Assembly (NCBI GenBank): GCA_016197205.1
Contig: JACPWG010000022.1
Location: forward strand, 83,130-147,129
Direction of reading: 5' to 3'
Source of the DNA: Planctomycetota bacterium
Lineage (GTDB): Bacteria > Planctomycetota > MHYJ01 > WSZJ01 > JACPWG01
DNA length: 64,000 nucleotides
The notes beneath the pieces were generated by a model. That model had not been told where the DNA came from, ran no database searches, and saw only the letters and a program-made list of their open reading frames with translations. Shown one piece after another: positions 17,190 through 25,716 of this stretch; the first letter of the stretch is position 1; every line of letters begins with the position of its first letter. The position numbers were made by a program, and so were the translations under genes.

Positions 17190-18994
17190 CCGAACCGACC
17201 ACCGAGCGCTCCGGGCCCTCGGAGCCCCCGACCGAAGGGGACCGCGCCCCGCGCGAAGAGTCCGGGCTGCTCGCGGCGGTCCGCTCCCTGCACGCGTCGA
17301 CGGGGTTGGAGGACCTGCACGCCCGCCTCGGCGCGCTGCTCAAGGTCCACCTCGGTTGCGCCTCGTGGTCCGTCCTCGCGCGCGCGGAGGGGGAGGGGAC
17401 GTTCACGCTGCGAGCCGGCACCCGGCAAGAGCTGGACCTCGGTCGCCCCTTCCCGGTCGCCCCCGGCGACGGTCCCCTGGATGCCGCCTTGCGCGGAGGA
17501 CCCGGCGTCGTCGGCAATCCGGGCTTTCCCGCGGTGGTCGAGTGGCAGGGGAAGGGCGTGCCGCTCGCCGCCTGCCACCCCCTCGCGTGGGAGGGAGTGG
17601 CTTTCGGGGCATTGGCCATACACGAGTTCCTGCCCGAGGGGCCCCGCAAACCGCCGGCGCAGCTTCAGCGCTGGCTCGCGACGTTCGCCGACCACCTCGC
17701 CGTTGCCGAGACGCAGGTGCGCGCGCTCGAGGAGGCGCGTGCGGGCGCGCGCTTCTGCGAAAGGAAGCTCGCCGTGGTCGCCGAGGTGGGCAAGCTGATG
17801 AAGGTCCTCGACCCCGCGCCGCTGAATCCGAAGCTGCTCGAGACGCTCATGGCGTCCTGCGGGGCGAACGGAGGCGCGCTCCTGCTGGATCGCGACGACA
17901 AGCTGTGTCGCGAAGTGGAGCGGGGGATCCTCGACCGGCGCGTGGCCGCGATCCTCCTCGCCACCCGCCACCCGCTCGTGAACGAATGCGCGGAGACGGG
18001 CCGCTGTTTTCTTTTCGCGGACGTGCGTGCCCACCCGAGGCTTGACCCGACCACGGTCCCGTCCGACATCGAATCCCTGCTGGTGCTGCCGCTCCAGGCG
18101 AACGGGAAGCCGTTGGGCGTGCTGGCGCTGGCGTCGAACGCGGAGCGGGGACCGTTCACGGAGGCGGACCTCCAGCTTCTGCAATCGGTCGGGGAGATGG
18201 CCGCGGCCGTGCTGGAGACGGTCAACACGCACCGCGTGTCCCTGGAGACCGAGTACCGCAAACAGGAATTCGCCGTCGCCGGCCGCGTGCAGCGCGGCGT
18301 GCTGCCGGCGCGGAGCCCGGACATCGCCGGGTGCCTGCTCGACGGCATGAGCATCTCCTGCGACGGCGGGGGCGGGGACTACTACGACTGGGTGCGGCTG
18401 GGGGAGCGCAAGGTCGGGATCGCGATCGGCGACGTCTCGGGGCACGGCATCCCCGTGGCCATCCTGCTCATGGGCGTCCGGGCGTTCCTGCGTGCGCGCG
18501 CGGAAATGGTCGACGACCCCGGCGAGCTCCTGACGCAGCTCAACGGCTACGTGAAGCCCGACCTGAAGCAGGGGATGATCATGTCCCTGTTCTACGGCGT
18601 GCTCGACCTCGAGGCGGGGACGCTGCGGTTCGCAAGCGCCGGCCACGACGCGCCGGCGCTCTTCCGCTCGGCGGAGGGACGGTTCGACGAGCCCGACCGC
18701 ACCGGACCCGCGCTCGGCATGCTCTCGGGCGCCCGCTTCACTTCGGACCGCCTGGACGGCCTGGCCTCCGGCGATTACCTGATGCTGCTCACGGACGGCA
18801 TCTGGGAACAGCACAACCCGAAAGGGGAACAGTTCGGCCGGCGACGCGTCCTGGACGCGATCCGCGAATACCGCCATTTGCCACCGAACGAGTTCATCAA
18901 GGTGCTGCGCGGCCTGCACCGGGGCTTCCGCGGCGACATGCCGCAAGAGGACGACATGACGCTCGTCGTCGGGAGCGTGCGGTCCGTGGGGTAG
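17186..18994 (+). CDS. GAF-GAF-SpoIIE serine phosphatase
   Basis: Starts at the ATG in the ATGA overlap with the HDOD gene; 602 residues. Two GAF-like sensor domains (about 35-180 and 200-350) precede a PP2C/SpoIIE catalytic domain (about 360-600). The catalytic domain carries VQRGVLPARSPDIAG, GGDYYDW with the metal-binding aspartate, GDVSGHGIPVAILL, ASAGHDAPALF, MLLTDGIWEQ and QEDDMTLVV. Such RsbU-like phosphatases dephosphorylate STAS-domain proteins in partner-switching pathways. The STAS membrane protein encoded at 13537-15282 is an obvious but unproven substrate. Cytoplasmic; no membrane segment seen. Confidence 0.9.
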   Translation: MTEPTTERSGPSEPPTEGDRAPREESGLLAAVRSLHASTGLEDLHARLGALLKVHLGCASWSVLARAEGEGTFTLRAGTRQELDLGRPFPVAPGDGPLDAALRGGPGVVGNPGFPAVVEWQGKGVPLAACHPLAWEGVAFGALAIHEFLPEGPRKPPAQLQRWLATFADHLAVAETQVRALEEARAGARFCERKLAVVAEVGKLMKVLDPAPLNPKLLETLMASCGANGGALLLDRDDKLCREVERGILDRRVAAILLATRHPLVNECAETGRCFLFADVRAHPRLDPTTVPSDIESLLVLPLQANGKPLGVLALASNAERGPFTEADLQLLQSVGEMAAAVLETVNTHRVSLETEYRKQEFAVAGRVQRGVLPARSPDIAGCLLDGMSISCDGGGGDYYDWVRLGERKVGIAIGDVSGHGIPVAILLMGVRAFLRARAEMVDDPGELLTQLNGYVKPDLKQGMIMSLFYGVLDLEAGTLRFASAGHDAPALFRSAEGRFDEPDRTGPALGMLSGARFTSDRLDGLASGDYLMLLTDGIWEQHNPKGEQFGRRRVLDAIREYRHLPPNEFIKVLRGLHRGFRGDMPQEDDMTLVVGSVRSVG

Positions 18995-19080
18995 CGCGTC
19001 GCAGGGCAAGGAAGGGGAAGGAGTCGCTTGCGTTCCGGGGTGGTCGGGGGAACCGCCCGGAGAATACGAATTTCACCGCC

Positions 19081-19140
19081 CGAATTGCAAAATTCAAATT
19101 GCAAAATTCAAATTGCAAATCTGAATTCTCAAATCTGAAT
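19081..19140. repeat. AAATTGCAAA word repeat
   Basis: Three tandem units of caaaattcaaattg type and two of aaatctgaatt type lie between the phosphatase gene and the membrane protein gene. They obscure the start of the latter. Confidence 0.85.
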
Positions 19141-20898
19141 GCTCAAATCCTCCTGGATTGGGCCCTGCGGTTCGCCCTCTTCGTGGTGGTCGGGTGGATC
19201 GTCGCCGTCTGGCACGACTATCAGAATCCGCTGGCGCCGACCGATCACGGCTGGAACCTGTACGTTTTCGATCGCGTGGCCCAGGGGGACATGCCGATCC
19301 GGGACGTCGCCTGGCGGTATGGGCCGCTCATGCCGTATGTGTACGGCGGGGCGATGTGGCTGTTCGGCCGCTCGATCCTCACCGTGCTCTGCGTGAACTA
19401 CGCCTTCCTCGCGGCCGCCACGTTGCTCGCATGGCCGCTCTTCCGCAAAGTCCTCTCCCCGGTCGCGGCCTTCGCGGCGGCCGTCCTGCTGCTGCACGCG
19501 GGCATGCCGTTCCACACGTGGAACCACATCGGCGGGACGCTCCTGCTGGTCGCGTCGCTGCTCGTGCTCTTTCGCAGGCTCGGGAGCGAGGGCGTCTGGC
19601 GGCGGTGGCTGGTCGGGCTGCTGGGCCTGCAAGCGCTGGAGTCTCTGGTCCTCCCCACGATGGCTGCCGCCTCGTGCTTCGCCCTCTGCCTCGCGCTCCT
19701 CACCGACCGCTTCCTTGCGCTGCGGGAGCGTGGCGCGCGGACCGCGCGGGAATTTGCCGGCATGCTCGTCGAGCCAGTGGCGCTTGGACTCGGCTGGCTG
19801 AGTCTGACGGCGCTCCTGTACCTGCCGTTCATCGTCGGCGTGCCGGACCGGCACCTGCACCATGCCCTCCTCGGCGCGGGGGACTTCGAGGCCTTCGCGA
19901 ATCCGCTCGCGGGCATCGTACGCTTCCCGGTCGCGCTTCTCTCGGGCCTCTTCGCGGGACCGGAGCGAGGCGATTGGTGGATGGTCTTCGAGCGAAAGCC
20001 GGTCCTCGCGTTCCTCTTCGGCCTCGGCCTCCTGGCGGGCATCGCCGATCTGCTGGCGACGCTCCTCCGCAAGGGGGCCGTGGGAGCGGTGGGGGCGGAG
20101 GCTGCGCGGATCGCGGCATCGCGACGGGCGGCGTTCACGTTCGTCGCGGCGGCCTGCAGCCACCAGTACCTTTTCATCGGCGCGGTGCAAGGGCTGCAAT
20201 GGTTCGCCGCGGTCGGCTTCCTGCCGCTGGCGGCCTGGGGCGTGGAGGTCGCCTGCCGAGCGGCGGCGCGCGTTGTCGGCGTGGGGGAGCGCGTGCGAAG
20301 CCGGGGCGAGGCCTGGGGCGCGGTCGCGCTCGTCGCCCTTTGCTTCGTGGGCCTGGCCGTACACGACCAGGTTTTGCCCGTCGTCCCCGTGCATCGCGAG
20401 GCGCGGCTCCTGCATGCGCGGGGCCGGGTATTCACGTTCCCCCCGGAAAATGTGCGCACCTTCGAGCAGGTGGCGGCGTGGGTGGAGCGGGAGACGGACC
20501 CGGGCGAGGAGGTGGCGTCGCTGCCGTACGCGCCTCTCTACAATTATCTGACCGGTCGCAAGAGCCCCTACTGGCTGGTCCTGCCGATCGGCGAGGGGCC
20601 GCTCAGCCCGGAGGATGAGGCCGAGATCGTGGGCGCGCTGGAGACGAAGCGCGTGCGGTGCGTGCTGCGGACGAACTGGGTGTTGCAGACGGCGGACGCG
20701 GATCCGGTGCTGTTCGGCGTCAACTTTGGAAACGGCGTCGCCGCGTACCTGGACGAGAAGTACGAAGTCGCGGGGTGTTACGGTAAGAACCTGGTGGGCG
20801 GGGTCGAGTGGCTGCCGAGCATCCACTATGTCGCGGGGCACCAGGTGCAGGTCCTGTGGAGGAAGGGGGAGCCGCGGGGGAGGCGTGGGGGGAAGTAG
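19099..20898 (+). CDS. Polytopic membrane protein, GT-C glycosyltransferase-like
   Basis: About 599 residues with ten or more hydrophobic helices and a soluble C-terminal part. The first loop holds PLAPTDHGWNLYVFDRVAQGDMPIRDVAWRYGPLMPYVYG, the layout of ArnT/PMT-type GT-C enzymes where an acidic residue of loop 1 is catalytic (candidate D in TDHGWN). Such enzymes use polyprenyl-phosphate sugars on the outer face of the inner membrane. The start is unclear: no ATG is near, and TTG 19099 is chosen by default. It lies within the AAATTGCAAA repeat, so the repeat may have replaced the native start. No glycan locus surrounds it. Confidence 0.55.
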   Translation: MQNSNCKSEFSNLNAQILLDWALRFALFVVVGWIVAVWHDYQNPLAPTDHGWNLYVFDRVAQGDMPIRDVAWRYGPLMPYVYGGAMWLFGRSILTVLCVNYAFLAAATLLAWPLFRKVLSPVAAFAAAVLLLHAGMPFHTWNHIGGTLLLVASLLVLFRRLGSEGVWRRWLVGLLGLQALESLVLPTMAAASCFALCLALLTDRFLALRERGARTAREFAGMLVEPVALGLGWLSLTALLYLPFIVGVPDRHLHHALLGAGDFEAFANPLAGIVRFPVALLSGLFAGPERGDWWMVFERKPVLAFLFGLGLLAGIADLLATLLRKGAVGAVGAEAARIAASRRAAFTFVAAACSHQYLFIGAVQGLQWFAAVGFLPLAAWGVEVACRAAARVVGVGERVRSRGEAWGAVALVALCFVGLAVHDQVLPVVPVHREARLLHARGRVFTFPPENVRTFEQVAAWVERETDPGEEVASLPYAPLYNYLTGRKSPYWLVLPIGEGPLSPEDEAEIVGALETKRVRCVLRTNWVLQTADADPVLFGVNFGNGVAAYLDEKYEVAGCYGKNLVGGVEWLPSIHYVAGHQVQVLWRKGEPRGRRGGK

Positions 20899-21037
20899 GG
20901 GGCGAGGGCGGGAGGGGATGCGCGGTGCGAGGGGGGAGCGGGGGAGCGGGAGTGGACGCGATGGGTGGCGCGATGGACTACCCTGACCCTCTCCCGCCAC
21001 GCGGGAGCGGGTCAGCGACCGCCAGGTGAACGGAGCT

Positions 21038-22555
21038 TCACCGCGACGACGCAGCGACGCCGACGCCCAGATCGCCGCTCAGTCGGTCCACGTACTCTTC
21101 GTAGGTGCCCAGGTAGCGTTTCACCGCGCCGTCCTTCACCTCGAGAATGCCCGTCGCGATCTCGTTCACGAAGGTCCGGTCATGGCTGATGAAAAAAAGA
21201 GTTCCGTCGAATTCCTTCAGCGCCTCGCCGAGGGCCTCGACCGTCTCGAAGTCGAGATGGTTCGTCGGCTCGTCGAGCAGCAACACCGGCGACTTGGCCA
21301 GGAGCAGGCCCATCAGGCAGAGGCGCGCGCGTTCGCCGCCGCTCAAGACCGAGATCGGCTTCTCGACGTCGTGCCCCTGGAACAGGAAACTGCCTGCCAG
21401 ATCCAGGATCGTCTGGTGCGGGACGTGCCGGTCCGCTCGTCGCTGCAGGTAGGTCAGCACGTCCTGCGCGCCGGTCAAGCCCGTGTAGACGTGCTGCGCA
21501 TAATAGCCGAGCTTGAGGTTGATCGCCCAATCGCAGCTTCCGCCGCGCGGGGTCAGGTCCCCGGCCAGCGTCCGCATCAGGGTCGTTTTCCCCTGGCCGT
21601 TGTTCCCCAGGATCGCGATGCGCTCTCCCCGCTGGATCTCGAAATGGACGTCCGACGCGACCTTCCTGCCCGGGTACCCGATTTCGAGGTCGGAACAGAG
21701 CAGCGCCGTCCCGGTGCGACTTCCGACCAGGGGGATGCGGATGCGCACGTTTCGCTGCGCGTGGGCGAGCGAGATCTTGCCGCGGTTGAGTCGCTCGAGC
21801 TGCTTGATCTTGGACTGCGCTCGCGTGGCCGTCGCGGCCCGCGCGCGGTTGCGATCGATGAATACCTGAAGCTGTTTCGCTTTCGACTCGATGATCCGAT
21901 TCCCCTTTTCGGCGAGCAGGACCTGCTCCTCCTTGTAGGCCAGGTAGGCTTCGACGTCGCCGGGGTAGATGGTCAGCTCGCTCCCCTCCACGTCCAGGGT
22001 CTGCTCGCACGTGCGCATCAGGAATTCCCGGTCGTGGGAAATGATCATGTAGCCGCCCCGGAAATCCCCGAGGAAATTCTCGAGCAGCAGCAGCGTGCTC
22101 AAGTCGAGGTAGTTCGTCGGTTCGTCCAGGACTAGGAAATTCGGGTGGCGCAGCAGCATCGCCGCGAGCTTGACGCGGGTCTGGAAGCCCCCGGAGATCC
22201 TGCCGATCGGCGTATCGAGCTGCGCCGGCTCCAGCTTGAATTTCGCGGCCACCTCGCCGCAGCGCCATTCCTCCTGGTCCGTGTACCGCATCAGGAATTC
22301 CAGGACCGTCTCCTCGGGCGTGTACGGGTCATGCTGCTCGAGGTAGCTTAGCCGGAGGTCGCGGGTCCGAACGACGCGTCCGGAGTCCGGCTCCTCCTCG
22401 CCGGTGATGAGCCGGGCGAGCGTGGATTTTCCGGAGCCGTTCCGTCCGATGACTCCGATCTTCTGGTTCGCGTAGAACTGCGCGTTCACCGATTCGAAAA
22501 TGGTGCGCGCGCCGTAGTGTTTGCCGACGTCTTCGAGCTGGATCAGGCATTTCAT
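21038..22555 (-). CDS. ABC-F family ATPase
   Basis: ATG 22555 (505 residues) places the first Walker A GRNGSGKS at 37-44. Two ABC cassettes are joined by a charged linker. The first has SGGFQTRVKLAAMLL and LDEPTNYLD; the second has GNNGQGKT, LSGGERARLCLMGLL and LDEPTNHLD. There are no membrane segments, typical of ABC-F proteins that act on the ribosome (Uup, EttA, YbiT, antibiotic-resistance types). The linker is rich in Lys/Arg (ESKAKQLQVFIDRNRARAATATRAQ), consistent with the P-site tRNA interaction motif. I cannot assign a subfamily. Single-gene transcript from its own promoter. Confidence 0.92.
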   Translation of the reverse strand: MKCLIQLEDVGKHYGARTIFESVNAQFYANQKIGVIGRNGSGKSTLARLITGEEEPDSGRVVRTRDLRLSYLEQHDPYTPEETVLEFLMRYTDQEEWRCGEVAAKFKLEPAQLDTPIGRISGGFQTRVKLAAMLLRHPNFLVLDEPTNYLDLSTLLLLENFLGDFRGGYMIISHDREFLMRTCEQTLDVEGSELTIYPGDVEAYLAYKEEQVLLAEKGNRIIESKAKQLQVFIDRNRARAATATRAQSKIKQLERLNRGKISLAHAQRNVRIRIPLVGSRTGTALLCSDLEIGYPGRKVASDVHFEIQRGERIAILGNNGQGKTTLMRTLAGDLTPRGGSCDWAINLKLGYYAQHVYTGLTGAQDVLTYLQRRADRHVPHQTILDLAGSFLFQGHDVEKPISVLSGGERARLCLMGLLLAKSPVLLLDEPTNHLDFETVEALGEALKEFDGTLFFISHDRTFVNEIATGILEVKDGAVKRYLGTYEEYVDRLSGDLGVGVAASSR

Positions 22556-22614
22556 GTGGGGGGAGCACCCAGAAGGACGGGTTGGGAGACAGCGGTCCAA
22601 ACTTGAAGGGGGGA

Positions 22615-22643
22615 ATTTTAGTTCGGGAGGCTGTGGAAGGCAA
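22615..22643 (-). promoter_or_regulatory. Promoter of the ABC-F gene
   Basis: Reverse strand TTGCCT (22638-22643), 17 bp, TAAAAT (22615-22620); about 55 nt leader. Confidence 0.6.
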
Positions 22644-22659
22644 GGGCGAAGTGCGGGAG

Positions 22660-22925
22660 AGGGGGGGAAAAGGGGAGTGGAAGCGATTTTTGGTGGGATG
22701 CCCTCACCCCCCCCTTTCACGCTCCGCGCTTCGGGCGACGGGTGCTGCGAGCTTGGGGGCGCAGGCACGGCACTCGCCCGCTAGGCGGGAGAGGCGAACC
22801 GCGCGAGAGCATGATCGGGGGGCAGGCACACCCAGAGCTTTGCGAGCCGGGTTTGAGGATAGGGCTGAGCTGTACCCCTCCGGCTGAGAGCGCGGGGCGG
22901 TGACCGCGCCGGTCAAGCGCTCCGC
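22660..22925. other. Intergenic region with short palindromes
   Basis: No supportable gene. It contains a G-run-rich stretch and the small hairpin cgcccgctaggcgggag. It separates the divergent promoters at 22615 and 22926. Confidence 0.5.
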
Positions 22926-22954
22926 TTGACCTCCTCCGCCGAAGAGCCTAGAAT
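22926..22954 (+). promoter_or_regulatory. Promoter upstream of the nucleotidyltransferase fragment and TIM-barrel gene
   Basis: TTGACC (22926-22931), 17 bp, TAGAAT (22949-22954). Confidence 0.65.
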
Positions 22955-23034
22955 CAAACTGGGACCTGTGTTCCGTTCGTTTGGCGATCACCCGCACCAT
23001 CCTGCGCCGGCAGGCAGGCCGCGTGACAGGGGGC

Positions 23035-23349
23035 ATGATGAATGCACTCCTCGGCGTAGATGACCTGAAAAAAAAGCTGAGCCAAGAGTCGCCCGCCATT
23101 ACCCGGGCCAAGCTCGAAGCGGCTCGCACGCGCGCTGAAATTGCGAGTCTGATAGAAAGTACGGGGCCGCGTATTCAGCCTGCGGATGCGGAAGTGATAG
23201 CCTTCGGCTCGCTCGCACGAACGGAGTGTTCTGACCATGGGCGTGATCGGTTTCTCGACCGGCGCGCTGGCGGCGGGGGATTTTCGCTCCGGCCTCGCCG
23301 TCCTTCGACGCGCGGACGTTCGCGCCGTCGAAGTCTCCGCCCTTCGTGA
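23035..23349 (+). pseudogene. Truncated nucleotidyltransferase-like gene
   Basis: ATG 23035 follows AGGGGG. The first 65 residues are a helical region ending in AEVIAFGSLARTE, which matches the G-S-x-A-R-x-E start of MNT/DNA polymerase beta-type nucleotidyltransferases. The catalytic S-D-x-D expected a few residues later is absent. The frame instead runs into low-complexity Arg/Gly sequence overlapping the next gene. This looks like a 5' remnant whose 3' part was lost when the TIM-barrel gene came to lie at 23237. Confidence 0.5.
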
Positions 23350-23995
23350 ACACGAGTTTCTGGCCCTGGCGCGGGCTTGGAGCCTGCTCGAGCTCGACGC
23401 TTTTTCTTACGTTTCGATCCACCTCCCGAGTCGGCTCATCCACATCTCGGAGGCTGAGCTTGTCGGGCAGGTACTCGCCCTCGGCCTGCACCGATTTCCT
23501 TTGATCGTGCATGCGGACACGCTTCGCGACTTCGATCGCTGGGCTCAGCTTGGCTCTTCGTTGTGCATCGAGAACACGGACAAGCGGAAGCGCTGTGGTC
23601 AGACCGCGAAAGATCTCGGCGCGCTCTTTACGCGCCTTCCCCGCGCCTCGTTGTGCTTTGACATCGGCCACGCGCGACAGGTGGATCCCACCCTGAGTCA
23701 CGCGGTGCGGATTCTACGGGAGTTCGGCGATCGGCTGCGGCAGGTGCACGTCAGCGAGGTGAATTCCCAGAGCCGTCATGAACCTGTGACTCGTGCTCTT
23801 TTGAGTGCGCTGGGGCGAGTCGGGGGGCTCATTCCTCCAGCGACGCCGATGATCTTGGAAACGCCCCTGCCGCTCGACCTTCAGCGGATGGAGTGCCGGG
23901 GGTTGGAGGACGAAAGAAAGCTCGTTTCCTCGGTCTTCGCCGACTGGAGGGGCCCCGACACTTCGGCAGCGACCGTCCCAACGGGGAGCATGTGA
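23237..23995 (+). CDS. TIM-barrel sugar-phosphate isomerase/epimerase-like protein
   Basis: 252 residues beginning MGVIGFSTGALAAGDF, typical of the xylose isomerase-like/AP endonuclease 2 TIM barrel. Candidate metal ligands are E in LCIENTDKR, D and H in LCFDIGHARQVD, H in RQVHVSEVN and E in MILETPLP, spread over successive beta strands. The substrate is unknown. The gene overlaps the nucleotidyltransferase remnant by about 113 bp and shares its promoter. The complete set of strand motifs suggests it is intact. Confidence 0.7.
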   Translation: MGVIGFSTGALAAGDFRSGLAVLRRADVRAVEVSALREHEFLALARAWSLLELDAFSYVSIHLPSRLIHISEAELVGQVLALGLHRFPLIVHADTLRDFDRWAQLGSSLCIENTDKRKRCGQTAKDLGALFTRLPRASLCFDIGHARQVDPTLSHAVRILREFGDRLRQVHVSEVNSQSRHEPVTRALLSALGRVGGLIPPATPMILETPLPLDLQRMECRGLEDERKLVSSVFADWRGPDTSAATVPTGSM

Positions 23996-24128
23996 GTCGA
24001 CAGCGCAAGACGCACAGGTGCCGCATCCGTGTGCGGGGATCCCCTGGGTGCCGTCCGAACGGTGTAGGCGCGGGAGAGGGGAACGGCGCGAGAGTGGGAG
24101 GGGGGGCGGAGGTCCGGAGGCGGCGCGG

Positions 24129-24371
24129 TCACTTTTTTCGAGCGGCCCTGGAGCGCCGCCCATTGCCCGCGGCCTGCAGCGGTCGGATCGCTTCTATGAA
24201 TTCGAGGGCCACGGTCTCGATCAGACCGCCTTTCACCAGGAATGCTGCAAAGCGAGGGCTCACGATGCTCTCGGGCGTGGTCACGCGATACTCCGTGCCG
24301 CTGATCATCCGGACCATGATCGGTTGGAAGGGGCGACGTTGCAGGGCCTGTCGTACTTCTTCAAACCGCAT
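24129..24371 (-). CDS. Small conserved protein of unknown function
   Basis: 80 residues from ATG 24371 behind GGAGGAGAC. MRFEEVRQALQRRPFQPIMVRMISGTEYRV resembles a small family I recall from planctomycete-like genomes, which opens (M)TFEEFRxxLxxxPFxPFxIxLxxGxxYxVxxP and contains a compact beta domain. Function unknown. The C-terminus is basic (RRSRAARKK). No operon partner is evident. The flanks 24002-24128 and 24372-24555 hold nothing I can name. Confidence 0.6.
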   Translation of the reverse strand: MRFEEVRQALQRRPFQPIMVRMISGTEYRVTTPESIVSPRFAAFLVKGGLIETVALEFIEAIRPLQAAGNGRRSRAARKK

Positions 24372-24555
24372 CGGTCGTCTCCTCCCCGCTACGAGCTTCA
24401 TCCTGGGTTGTCCGCGAGCGGCGATACCATTCTACTGCCGGGGGCGGGCCGGAACAAGGGGGGTGTACTTGAAGGCTGTGTGGGGCCTCTGGTTTGGTCC
24501 GGTGACATGCTTTGTCACTCTTGACTCGCGACCCTCCGCCTTCTACATTTCGTTC

Positions 24556-24633
24556 GTGGCTCGAGTCGCCCGCGGCGTGCTCCCCGAAGCTCCGCACCGC
24601 CGCGTGATGCAGCGAGGCAACCGCCGGCTTCAG
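24556..24633 (+). pseudogene. Remnant of a REP-associated tyrosine transposase (RAYT)
   Basis: From GTG 24556 the frame reads VARVARGVLPEAPHRRVMQR followed by GNRRLQ, matching the N-terminus of Y1/REP-type transposases (MARxARxVxPGxPHHVxQRGNRR). Downstream sequence to 24942 gives no convincing continuation and no HUH or catalytic tyrosine region, so only a decayed 5' piece is left. It is notable because REP-like palindromes are abundant in this window. Confidence 0.6.
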
Positions 24634-24942
24634 CTCTCTTGCTCGACTCCCGACTCCTCATCCGGCCTCGAGCCGCGTCAAGCAGGGAGCGCGCGGGTCC
24701 GGCTTCACCTGGCGGAGGTACGCAGGCCCTTTCCGCCCGAGGAGCACGGGCACGAGAGCATGCGCGACGGTACGTGGCCGAGGGAGATATTGCCGTCAAG
24801 GGTATCTCGCGGCGCCTCCTCGTCGCACTCAGCGCTGCCGCGCCGAGGTCATCCGCTCGTGGGGACACGTCTCGCCGCAAGGTGGACAGAGCTGCCGCGC
24901 CCGGGAGAGCTTCCGTAACTCCGCCGAAGCCGTCCTGGCTGC

Positions 24943-25566
24943 CTACCGCTTCCACACGATGACGCGCGTCTTTGCCGCCATGTCGTGCAGGCAGGTCTTC
25001 TGCTCCGTAATCATCCCCGGAACGAAGTCGATGATCTGCAGGTACCAAAGCGGCCAGAAACACCCCTTGACCAGCGCTCGAATCCATGCCTGGCCCCGGG
25101 AGATGTCGCCGCCGTTGACCGTTACCACCTTGATCTTCAAGGCCATTTTGCCTAGAGTTTGGCCTCTCATCTGGAGCATTAACCCCTCGTAGATGGGCAC
25201 CATCCCCCACACGATCAGGCCGATGACAATATAGAGTGCGCCTACAAAATTCACCCCGGAGCCACGAAAGACTCCGGCACTCTCCGCAAAGACGGTCGCA
25301 GCCATGACGCCGACTGGCACGACCTGGGCCAGCATCAGCAAGAGCAGCGCGTCCAGGACGACCGCGGCGAAGCGCAAGCCGAGCGGGGCAAGCGGGAGCT
25401 CAGCTCTGCTCGCGGCCGATCGTGAGTTCTTCACCTGCTCCGCCTTGCAGGAGGCACAGTAGGTCTGTCACGCCAGCGCCCCGACGCAGTCCCTGCAAAA
25501 TCTTCCAGCGCAGCGCGAGCAGCTCACCAGACCCTGGATCACCTCTGGGTGGTTTCTGCACGGCAT
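24943..25566 (-). pseudogene. B-box zinc finger plus RDD membrane protein, interrupted by in-frame TGA
   Basis: From ATG 25566 the frame reads MPCRNHPEVIQGLVSCSRCA then GRFCRDCVGALA, TGA (25468-25470), QTYCASCKAEQVKNSR and on into a 163-residue RDD domain. C3/H6, C16/C19, C24/C27 and the YCxxC after the stop form a complete B-box-type zinc site only if the TGA is read through. In homologues this position is usually Gly, so GGA to TGA is the simplest change. The RDD part has three helices and the motif RGQTLGKMALKIKVV. It could still be made alone from GTG 25431. RDD proteins are integral membrane proteins, sometimes linked to ion transport. Confidence 0.75.
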
Positions 25567-25716
25567 CTTCAATGCCCTCAAACGGGAGGGAGGTGATCAG
25601 TGAGGGTGGGGGGGATGAGTGTTTCGCGGCCCTGACGCTGGCCGTCTCCCGCTTTGCGAGAGAGGAGAACTGCGCTGCCATACTCCGGCGCAAGCATCGA
25701 AAGCGGGGCCGGCGGC

